Shown here piece by piece: positions 23,147 through 31,562 of a stretch of 34,063 nucleotides of DNA. Position 1 is the first letter of the stretch. Every line of letters begins with the position of its first letter. The notes under the pieces are model-generated. The model saw only the letters and a program-made list of their open reading frames with translations. It had not been told where the DNA came from and did no database searches. The stretch is from Pseudomonadota bacterium. Its GTDB lineage: Bacteria > Pseudomonadota > Alphaproteobacteria > Sphingomonadales > Sphingomonadaceae. A program made the position numbers and the translations under genes. The DNA is taken from the NCBI GenBank assembly GCA_021847605.1, contig JAJZQN010000042.1:1-34063 (forward strand), read 5' to 3'.

Positions 23147-23815
23147 ATGACCAATATTGCAGGACATTTGTTCGATCCGTTGACGTTGCTGGCGATGCTG
23201 GGCTGCATTGCGCTGGTTGCGCTGTTTCAGAACGGCGCCAGCGCCAGTGGCCGCGCCTTGATGGCGCTGCGCCTGCTGTTGACCGGCAATCCCGACCGGG
23301 ATCGCGATGCCGCACGCACCGCCATGCTCAAAATCGATCAGGTGGCGCAACTGCGTGGCCTTTCCTGCACGGACCGGGTCAAGACCGCCAACGCCTTTCT
23401 GACCGAAGCGGCGCGTAAACTCGCCAACAGCGACCGCGCCGACCAGTTTGAGCTTTGGGCTGCGCAGGCGCTGGCCGACCGCGCGCAGCGCCATGGCGCC
23501 GTGCATCGGGTGTGGTTGTCGGTCGCCGATGCCGCTCCGGCTCTGGGCATGGCCGGGACGATCATCGGCCTCGTCGGCATGTTTGCCGCCATGGATGATC
23601 CTGCCTCGCTCGGCCCTTCGATGGCGCTGGCGCTGCTCACCACTTTTTATGGCGTGGTGATCGCCAATATTCTTGCAGCGCCGGTCGCTGCGCGCCTTGC
23701 CGACCTGTCGGACCGGGAACTGGCCTGGCAGCGGGAGGTGGTGGAACGCATGCTGGCCATCGCCCGGCGTGAAAATGCGCCGCTGCGGCGCGCATCCATG
23801 CGGGAAGTCGCATGA
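23147..23815 (+). CDS. MotA/PomA-like proton-channel protein, compact (three helices)
   Basis: This inner-membrane protein of 222 residues is related to MotA/PomA. LFDPLTLLAMLGCIALVALF at the N-terminus aligns in character with helix 2 of MotA/PomA. A cytoplasmic domain follows, then ADAAPALGMAGTIIGLVGMFAAM (helix 3) and GPSMALALLTTFYGVVIANIL (helix 4), the strongest family signature. MotA helix 1 is absent, so the protein appears to have three helices. The stop overlaps the next gene by four bases (ATGA), giving a stator-like pair separate from the canonical motAB at 12370-14286. TolQ/ExbB-like roles are possible, but the flagellar setting favours a motor function. Confidence 0.82.
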   Translation: MTNIAGHLFDPLTLLAMLGCIALVALFQNGASASGRALMALRLLLTGNPDRDRDAARTAMLKIDQVAQLRGLSCTDRVKTANAFLTEAARKLANSDRADQFELWAAQALADRAQRHGAVHRVWLSVADAAPALGMAGTIIGLVGMFAAMDDPASLGPSMALALLTTFYGVVIANILAAPVAARLADLSDRELAWQREVVERMLAIARRENAPLRRASMREVA

Positions 23816-24309
23816 CATCCGCCACCACGGCGGTCGCCCGGCGCAATCGCTGGGCGATCAGCTTTGCCGATCTTCTGATGCTTCTCCTCGCTTTTTTCGT
23901 CCTGCTTCAGGCGAGCGGTTCGCGCCGGGACGCGATGCTGTCGCAAGTTAGCCGCCAGTTTGGCGGTCGCGATATGGCGCAGGGTGTGGAATTGCGCGCA
24001 GCCGACCTGTTTCAGCCGGGCGAAGCGATGCTGACCGGGCGCGGCAGGGCGCGGCTTGCCGCTATCGCCCGGCAATTTGCCGGTCAGCCGGACGGGCTGG
24101 AAATTCGCAGCCACGGTTCTGACAGGGGGCATCGGCGCTTTGACGAGTGGGATCTGGCCGCCGCGCGGCTGGGCGCTGTCGCTCGCGCGCTGCGCACCGA
24201 TGGCATCGCGCCGGACCGCCTGCTGATCCGTGGCCTGGATCAGGGGGACGGTGCCAGCAGACTGGGGCAGAGCATTTATATCGCGCCAGCGCCGCGTAAC
24301 CCGCATTGA
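23812..24309 (+). CDS. MotB-like protein with OmpA-type domain, compact
   Basis: This 165-residue partner of the preceding channel protein has one membrane helix near the N-terminus (WAISFADLLMLLLAFFVLLQA). Asp20 sits where MotB keeps its essential proton-carrying Asp. A short linker leads to an OmpA-like domain (about 70-155) with the degenerate motif IRSHGSDRG instead of HTD, and WDLAAARLGAVARAL as the peptidoglycan-binding helix. It is about half the length of the canonical MotB in this window and lacks the long basic N-terminus. The flgA promoter follows its stop by 18 bases. Confidence 0.82.
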   Translation: MTSATTAVARRNRWAISFADLLMLLLAFFVLLQASGSRRDAMLSQVSRQFGGRDMAQGVELRAADLFQPGEAMLTGRGRARLAAIARQFAGQPDGLEIRSHGSDRGHRRFDEWDLAAARLGAVARALRTDGIAPDRLLIRGLDQGDGASRLGQSIYIAPAPRNPH

Positions 24310-24327
24310 CGCCAGCCTGAAGAGAAC

Positions 24328-24343
24328 TGGCACGAATTTTGCA
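24328..24343 (+). promoter_or_regulatory. sigma-54 promoter of flgA
   Basis: The site reads TGGCACG-AATT-TTGCA, a perfect -24/-12 match. The predicted transcription start is near 24354, just before the ATG at 24355, so that ATG would give an almost leaderless mRNA. This supports the downstream GTG at 24385 as the real flgA start. It should drive flgA and probably flgM and flgN. Confidence 0.9.
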
Positions 24344-24384
24344 AAAATCGGGACATGACTGTTCGCCTCTTCAGGAGACTCGCC

Positions 24385-24951
24385 GTGTCCGCTCGTTTAT
24401 CCTTCTTCGCCGCCGCTCTTGCGCTTTCAGCCGCGCAACCCGCGCAGGCGCAGCAGAAATTCGAGAATCTCGATCGTATCGACAGCCTCGTCGCCATGAC
24501 GGTCGGCGCCAATATGGGCGAACCGGGCGGCCCCGCCGGGCCGGTGGACAGGCGGCTGAAACTGGCGGCCTGTCCGACCACGCCCAATGTAGAAGGGCCG
24601 ATATTCGGCGCGGCGATGGTGAAATGCGACGCGCTTGGCTGGCGCATTCGCGTGCCGCTGGTCGCCGGCGGTGCGGCAGCCGCTTCGGGTCCGGTGCCGC
24701 GCGGTGCCGCTTCGGGGCGGTACATGGCGGCGGCTCAACAGGTTTCTAAAGAGAATGTTGTCAAGCGTGGCGATCCGGTGCAGTTGATGGCTGGTAATGC
24801 CGCTTTCAGCGTATCGCGCATGATGATCGCAGACGAAGATGGGGCGGTTGGTGAAACCATTCGCGTCCGGGAAGACAGGAAAAGCGCGCCCGTCATGGCA
24901 CAGGTTCTGGAAATGGGTTTAGTGCGTATTCCCGGATTTAATAATTTTTGA
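24385..24951 (+). CDS. flgA: P-ring assembly chaperone FlgA
   Basis: This periplasmic chaperone for FlgI P-ring assembly has 188 residues. The signal peptide reads SARLSFFAAALALSAAQPAQA, and the C-terminal SAF/FlgA domain contains QQVSKENVVKRGDPVQLMAGNAAFSVSRMMIADEDGAVGETIRV in successive strands, with the final block VMAQVLEMGLVRIP. I place the start at the GTG at 24385 because AGGAGA lies six bases upstream and the sigma-54 promoter initiates only about 30 bases before it. The ATG at 24355 would sit at the transcription start itself. Two cysteines (in LAACPTTP and VKCDALGW) may form a disulfide. Confidence 0.9.
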   Translation: MSARLSFFAAALALSAAQPAQAQQKFENLDRIDSLVAMTVGANMGEPGGPAGPVDRRLKLAACPTTPNVEGPIFGAAMVKCDALGWRIRVPLVAGGAAAASGPVPRGAASGRYMAAAQQVSKENVVKRGDPVQLMAGNAAFSVSRMMIADEDGAVGETIRVREDRKSAPVMAQVLEMGLVRIPGFNNF

Positions 24952-24997
24952 ACCCGTCCGTTATAGGACATAGGGGACGAATGAAGGATTGAGCCCA

Positions 24998-25279
24998 ATG
25001 ATTAACTCGGTTGGTCAGAGCATAAGCGCCGCTATCGAAGCGACCCGCCTGCGGGAAGGTGGCAAGACGCGCGCGTCGTCGCCGACCGGCACCACCACGG
25101 GTTCGACCGGCACGTCGGCATCGGCCAGCCCGGCCGCCCGTATGGCCGCCGAAGGTGCGCCGGTCGATATGGACCGCGTTGCCCAGATCAAGGCGGCGAT
25201 CGCTTCGGGCAATTATCCCGTGAATGCGGGCGCTATCGCCGAACGCATGGTCGCACTCGACCTGCCGTCGCGGGGCTGA
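24998..25279 (+). CDS. flgM: anti-sigma-28 factor FlgM
   Basis: This protein binds FliA and holds it inactive until it is exported through the finished hook-basal body. It has 93 residues, close to the usual length. The start MINSVGQSIS and a Thr/Ser/Gly-rich disordered middle precede the FliA-binding C-terminus: VDMDRVAQIKAAIASGNYPVNAGAIAERM, the FlgM signature. AAGGA precedes the ATG at 24998; the TTG nine bases earlier is unlikely. It sits between flgA and flgN, the normal order, and FliA is encoded 3.4 kb downstream. Confidence 0.93.
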   Translation: MINSVGQSISAAIEATRLREGGKTRASSPTGTTTGSTGTSASASPAARMAAEGAPVDMDRVAQIKAAIASGNYPVNAGAIAERMVALDLPSRG

Positions 25280-25284
25280 TTCCG

Positions 25285-25593
25285 ATGCCGTTGGGTCTGG
25301 CCGCGATCGACAATCTGTCCCACGCCTTTGATGAATTGCGTGCGGTTCTGGACGGCGTGGATGCCGCTGCGATCGAACAGGCGAGCGCCCGCGTGGCGAA
25401 TGCGGCTGCCGGCGTTCAGGCCATCGGCGCATGGCGTTCCGACCCGGAGGTGGTTGATCGCCTCAAGACGCTGGCGCCGCTGCTCGACAGCGCCCGGTTG
25501 CGCGTCAAATTGCTGGCGGACCATGCGCAACAGCGTCTCGCCCTTCTTGCCGTCCATGGATCTTCGCACGCCCCGCTGACCTACGGCCGATAA
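25285..25593 (+). CDS. flgN: FlgN-like flagellar export chaperone
   Basis: This helical cytoplasmic protein of 102 residues begins 5 bases after the flgM stop. Its sequence is heptad-like (IDNLSHAFDELRAVLDGVD, then LKTLAPLLDSARLRVKLLADHAQQRLALL), which fits FlgN, the chaperone that guides FlgK and FlgL to the export gate. FlgN sequences are weakly conserved, so the call rests on position after flgM, length and helical pattern. A clear terminator follows. Confidence 0.72.
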   Translation: MPLGLAAIDNLSHAFDELRAVLDGVDAAAIEQASARVANAAAGVQAIGAWRSDPEVVDRLKTLAPLLDSARLRVKLLADHAQQRLALLAVHGSSHAPLTYGR

Positions 25594-25617
25594 AAATATT
25601 TTCGTTAAGGGCTAAAG

Positions 25618-25640
25618 CGGCGCCATTTGGCGCCGTTTTT
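25618..25640 (+). terminator. intrinsic terminator after flgN
   Basis: CGGCGCC (25618-25624) pairs with GGCGCCG (25629-25635) around an ATTT loop and is followed by five T. This is a complete Rho-independent terminator ending the flgA-flgM-flgN unit. Confidence 0.88.
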
Positions 25641-25683
25641 CGTTTTACCCATATAATTTCCTGCCAGCGCGTTAACCAAATAT

Positions 25684-25699
25684 TGGCATAAGCCTTGCT
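25684..25699 (+). promoter_or_regulatory. sigma-54 promoter of the transglycosylase-flhA-fliA unit
   Basis: The site reads TGGCATA-AGCC-TTGCT and matches the -24/-12 consensus at all key positions. The predicted start is near 25710, giving a leader of about 30 bases with GGGG before the GTG at 25740. Through flhA and fliA it places the secretion gate and sigma-28 under sigma-54. Confidence 0.88.
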
Positions 25700-25739
25700 C
25701 TAATGTCCTCGCTAGCAAGTGGGGAATTGGGTCAAGAAC

Positions 25740-26558
25740 GTGTCGGCTTTCGCAGACATTCAGGCAACGATGGCATCGGCCGGTAATCGCGTGACGAACG
25801 CGATCGCCATGGCCAGTCGCCGCACGGGTGTCGATTTCGGCTATCTGCTGGGGCAGGCCAAGATCGAATCCAGCCTCAATCCCACCGCACGCGCTTCCAC
25901 CTCTTCGGCCACCGGCCTCTATCAGTTCGTGGATCAGAGCTGGCTGGCCGTCATCGACAAACATGGCGCCGAATATGGGCTGGGCTGGGCGGCGGACGCC
26001 ATTCAGCGTGGCAATAACGGCCGCTATTATGTCGCCGACCCGGATTTGCGTCAGCAGATACTCGACCTGCGCAAACATCCCGAAACCGCGTCGGTCATGG
26101 CGGCCGAACATGCCGCCGACAACAAGGCCTATCTGGAACAGCGTCTGGGCCGGGGCACGGAATCGGTCGACCTCTATCTCGCCCATTTTCTGGGCGTGGG
26201 TGGCGCCAGCAAATTCCTGTCCGCCTATGACCGCGCGCCCGGCGCGACGGCGGCCTCGATGTTCCCGGCGGCTGCAGCAGCCAACCGCTCCATTTTCTAT
26301 GATCGCTCGGGCAATGCCCGCAGCTTCGCCGACATTCGCGACCGTTTTGCCGCCAAGCTGCAAAAGGGCGTCGATACCATCGGCGGAGACATCCAATATG
26401 CCGACGCCTCGCTGCCTTCGGGCGCGAAGACCGTGCAGCCCGCCGATTATGTGCGGATCGAAACCCAGCGCCTTGCCCAGCAGCCCGACGTCACCGTCGC
26501 GCCGCAGCCGCAAACGGCGCGTCTTGCCTATCTCATGCTTGCCACCCTCGGAAGGTAA
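25740..26558 (+). CDS. flagellar lytic transglycosylase (SLT domain)
   Basis: This peptidoglycan-cleaving enzyme probably opens the wall for the rod, replacing the muramidase half missing from FlgJ. It has 272 residues from the GTG at 25740. The SLT-type catalytic motif LLGQAKIESSLNP gives catalytic Glu43, followed by SATGLYQFVDQSWL and YLAHFLGVGGASKFL. No Sec signal peptide is visible at the N-terminus, so export might use the flagellar secretion apparatus itself or an atypical route. The in-frame GTG at 25719 and ATG at 25770 are alternative starts. Its stop is 9 bases before flhA. Confidence 0.85.
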   Translation: MSAFADIQATMASAGNRVTNAIAMASRRTGVDFGYLLGQAKIESSLNPTARASTSSATGLYQFVDQSWLAVIDKHGAEYGLGWAADAIQRGNNGRYYVADPDLRQQILDLRKHPETASVMAAEHAADNKAYLEQRLGRGTESVDLYLAHFLGVGGASKFLSAYDRAPGATAASMFPAAAAANRSIFYDRSGNARSFADIRDRFAAKLQKGVDTIGGDIQYADASLPSGAKTVQPADYVRIETQRLAQQPDVTVAPQPQTARLAYLMLATLGR

Positions 26559-26567
26559 CGGCCCATT

Positions 26568-28688
<2,121 letters not shown>

Positions 28689-28700
28689 GGAGCCTGATCC

Positions 28701-29435
28701 ATGTTCATGAACAAGATCACCGCCGGCGCCAACGCTCATACCTATGGACGCGGCGGGCCGGAAACGCCCGAACAGCTTGCCCGGCGCTATATGCCGTTGG
28801 TGCGTAAGATCGCCTGGCACGTCCATGGCCGCGTATCGACCGCGATCGACATAGAGGATCTGCTTCAGATCGGCATGGTCGCGCTGGTCGAATCAGCCAA
28901 TGGCTTCGAGGATCGCGGCCTCGGCTTTGCGTCCTATGCGCAGATGCGCGTGCGCGGCGCGATGATCGACCATCTGCGGCGTCAGGCGACGCTGTGCCGT
29001 TCCGCCATGGCCAAGCGCAAGGAACTGGCCAAGGTGCGCAACCGGCTGGAACAACAGCTTGGCCGTCTGCCGACCGAGGCGGAAATGTCGGCCGATATGG
29101 GGCTGGACCCATCCGATTATCGCGAACTGGCCGACAGCGTCGAAATGGTGCAGCAGACCAGCATCGACGAAGTCTATTCCGACCAGTCCATGTGGTTCGC
29201 CGATGTGGAGGATCGCGCCGACGACATCATGGAACGGGAATCGCTGAAAAAGGCGCTGGCCGCCTGCATCGGCGAACTGCCCCAGCGTGAAGCGATGGTG
29301 CTGCAACTCTATTTCGTCGAGGAACTTAATCTGGAGGAAATCGGCCAGACGCTCGACATCGGCGCAGCCCGTGTCTGTCAGATCAAGAAGGCGGCGCTCG
29401 ACAAGCTGCGGGAGAAACTGCGCGACTGGGATTGA
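28701..29435 (+). CDS. fliA: flagellar sigma-28 factor FliA
   Basis: This alternative RNA polymerase sigma factor for late flagellar genes has 244 residues. Region 2 reads RRYMPLVRKIAWHVHGRV and DIEDLLQIGMVALVESANGF, followed by FASYAQMRVRGAMIDHLRR. Region 4 has LPQREAMVLQLYFVEELNLEEIGQTLDIGAARVCQIKKAAL with the -35-binding helix-turn-helix. GAGGAG lies just before the ATG. It is 12 bases after flhA. Its antagonist FlgM is encoded upstream, and a flagellin gene, a usual target, is partly in the window. Confidence 0.95.
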   Translation: MFMNKITAGANAHTYGRGGPETPEQLARRYMPLVRKIAWHVHGRVSTAIDIEDLLQIGMVALVESANGFEDRGLGFASYAQMRVRGAMIDHLRRQATLCRSAMAKRKELAKVRNRLEQQLGRLPTEAEMSADMGLDPSDYRELADSVEMVQQTSIDEVYSDQSMWFADVEDRADDIMERESLKKALAACIGELPQREAMVLQLYFVEELNLEEIGQTLDIGAARVCQIKKAALDKLREKLRDWD

Positions 29436-29487
29436 GCGGCGCGCAGCTTATCTGGAGCAGGATGAAATCCGGCTGAATCGCAAATCT

Positions 29488-29521
29488 CCGTTCGTTTCTC
29501 GACTTCGCTCGAAACGAACGG
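29488..29521. repeat. palindromic hairpin after fliA
   Basis: CCGTTCGTTTC (29488-29498) pairs perfectly with GAAACGAACGG (29511-29521) around a 12-base loop TCGACTTCGCTC. The loop-flanking sequence resembles short dispersed repeats I recall from sphingomonad intergenic regions (recollection, not a search). It lies 52 bases after the fliA stop and could serve as its transcript end. Confidence 0.55.
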
Positions 29522-29546
29522 ATCAATGCAAAATCATCAAACTCTG

Positions 29547-29584
29547 GAGCGCGCTGCGTTAAATCCGACGCAGGTCGCGCGCTC
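29547..29584. terminator. hairpin with T-tract between fliA and opgH
   Basis: GAGCGCG (29547-29553) pairs with CGCGCTC (29578-29584), and CTGCGT (29554-29559) with ACGCAG (29568-29573), with a 4-base bulge on one side. TAAGTTTTT follows to 29593, so this can end fliA transcription on the plus strand. Confidence 0.6.
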
Positions 29585-29599
29585 TAAGTTTTTGTTGTC

Positions 29600-29645
29600 G
29601 CATCGTTTAATGCGGAAAACCGGTTCCCACTTTTCCGCACGATGC
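29600..29645. repeat. conserved-type palindromic repeat next to the opgH stop
   Basis: GCATCG (29600-29605) pairs with CGATGC (29640-29645), and TGCGGAAAA (29611-29619) with TTTTCCGCA (29631-29639), with ACCGGTTCCCAC in the centre. A GGAAAACCGGTTCCCACTTT core is typical of short palindromic repeats widespread between genes in Alphaproteobacteria. It abuts the opgH stop codon and may act as its terminator. Confidence 0.6.
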
Positions 29646-29646
29646 T

Positions 29647-31530
29647 CTAGCCGTCATTCGCGGGGAGTACGCTCCCCGCCTTATCCTCGCTACGGGGCCA
29701 GCGAAACCGCAACGGGCGATAGCTTTGCGTCCGCCACCAGGGTTCGGCCACTTCGAACAGCCCATGATCCTCGGCCCACCGGCCCAGATCCTTGCGCGCC
29801 GTCACGGCCGCCAAAAAAGGCGAGAAGAACAGGCCCGCCACCACCGGGATCGCCCAGCCAAGGCCACCGGCCTTGACCGCCAGCGCCGTCAGCCCCGCGC
29901 CCAGCAATATGTGCCATTTGAACAGCCAGATGGCGCCCAATATGGCCATGCCGTCGCGGTCGCGCGTCTGTCCGTTCCAGCTTGCCTTGAACCCCATCAA
30001 TATGCCGATCAGGTTGATCGTCTGGGTCAGCATCGCCACCGGGGCCATCAGGATGGACAGGATGATGTCCACGACAACGCCGCTGGTCATCCGGATCGCG
30101 CCGCCAAAGCCGATACGCCGGGCCGGGTCGGCCATCGCCCAGAGGATCGACAATATCTTGGGGCCGAACAGCAACAACGCCGTCACCGCCAGCAGCCAGC
30201 CCGACGGCAATACGGCGGTGGGCGGCCACACGCCGCTTGCGCCGCCGCCCAGCACCACCAGCATCAGCGCCAGCCACATGGGCGACGTGCAATAGGCGGT
30301 CGCACCGACCAGCAACTGGAACCGGCTGACCGGGTGCAACCCGGCGATCCCGGCCAGCAACGGGACATGCTGGATATTACCCTGACACCAGCGACGGTCG
30401 CGGGTGAACAGGTCGGGCATGGACGGCGGAAATTCCTCGAAACTGTCGTCGGCCGTGACCATGTGGACATCCCAGCCGCGCCGCCGCAGCAGCGCCGCCT
30501 CGATCATGTCATGGCTCAAAATATGGCCGCCGAAGGGCGCGCGCCCCGGCAGTTCGGGCAAGCCGCAGCTCTGGGCGAACGCCTTCACGCGCACGATGGC
30601 ATTATGGCCCCAGAACATACCCTCGGACCCGGCCCACCAGATCATGCCGGCGGCCGACGTCGGCCCGAACAGCCGGCTGGCAAATTGCTGCCACCGGGCA
30701 AACAGGGTTGCCGCGCCCACGACGGTCGGGACTGTCTGGATCAGGCCGACATGCGGATGCCGTTCCATGTCGGCGGCCAGCCGGGCCATCGTCTGGCCGC
30801 TCATCACGCTGTCGGCGTCCAGCACCACCATATAATCATAGGCACCGCCGAACCGCGTCACCCATTCGGCGATATTGCCCGGCTTGCGCCCGATATTCAG
30901 CGCACGGCGGCGATAATGGACCGGCCGTGAGAAGGAACTGCGCATCTCGTCATAGGCGGCCTGTTCGGTCGCGCCGCTTTCCGGGTTGGAATCGCTCAGG
31001 ATGAAAAATTCGAACCGTTCGCGCCCCATGACCTGCGCCAGCGATCGTTCCATGATCGACAGGCGGCCCAGTACGCCCAGAAAATCCTCGTTACACACCG
31101 GTAGCAGGATGGCGGTGACGCCGCTCAATGGCGTAGAGGCGTGGAGCGGGCGCGGGGTCACGCTGCGTCCCTTACCCACGGTCAGCAACAAAAATCCGAT
31201 CAGCGCGGTGGCAAAGCCAAAGGCGATCCACGCAAACAGCGGAATGAACAGGGCAAGATAGATGCCCTCCAGCAGCGAAATGCCGTCCAGTCCGATCGAA
31301 CGCTGCATTTCATGCGTGGCCATCGCAGCCGGAATGAGCGCCAGCAACACGACCAGCGCGCGTCGCGCCCACAGATCGATATTGAACCGTCGCCGCGCGA
31401 TCAGCGGCGGAGCATTTTCAAAATCCTGCTCCGGCATGGCGAGCGGACTTTCGGCCGGCACATTTTCGTAGGCGCGCGCCAAAGGCTTCGCCTCGGCGGC
31501 GGCCTCAGCCTGCACCGTCCCATTCCCCAT
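29647..31530 (-). CDS. opgH: osmoregulated periplasmic glucan glucosyltransferase OpgH
   Basis: This inner-membrane family-2 glycosyltransferase builds the beta-1,2 glucan backbone from UDP-glucose and moves it to the periplasm. It has 627 residues. Two helices lie near the N-terminus (RALVVLLALIPAAMA and YLALFIPLFAWIAFGF). The catalytic domain has LPVCNED, VVLDADSVMSG (metal-binding DAD) and TRDRRWCQGN (the Q/RxxRW motif), and about six helices follow. I start at the ATG at 31530 with GGGA before it; the GTG at 31542 is possible. It is 32 bases after opgG/D on the same strand, forming an operon inside a flagellar cluster. Confidence 0.92.
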   Translation of the reverse strand: MGNGTVQAEAAAEAKPLARAYENVPAESPLAMPEQDFENAPPLIARRRFNIDLWARRALVVLLALIPAAMATHEMQRSIGLDGISLLEGIYLALFIPLFAWIAFGFATALIGFLLLTVGKGRSVTPRPLHASTPLSGVTAILLPVCNEDFLGVLGRLSIMERSLAQVMGRERFEFFILSDSNPESGATEQAAYDEMRSSFSRPVHYRRRALNIGRKPGNIAEWVTRFGGAYDYMVVLDADSVMSGQTMARLAADMERHPHVGLIQTVPTVVGAATLFARWQQFASRLFGPTSAAGMIWWAGSEGMFWGHNAIVRVKAFAQSCGLPELPGRAPFGGHILSHDMIEAALLRRRGWDVHMVTADDSFEEFPPSMPDLFTRDRRWCQGNIQHVPLLAGIAGLHPVSRFQLLVGATAYCTSPMWLALMLVVLGGGASGVWPPTAVLPSGWLLAVTALLLFGPKILSILWAMADPARRIGFGGAIRMTSGVVVDIILSILMAPVAMLTQTINLIGILMGFKASWNGQTRDRDGMAILGAIWLFKWHILLGAGLTALAVKAGGLGWAIPVVAGLFFSPFLAAVTARKDLGRWAEDHGLFEVAEPWWRTQSYRPLRFRWPRSEDKAGSVLPANDG

Positions 31531-31562
31531 CGCGATTCCCACTTGTCTGCGATTGACCCAGA

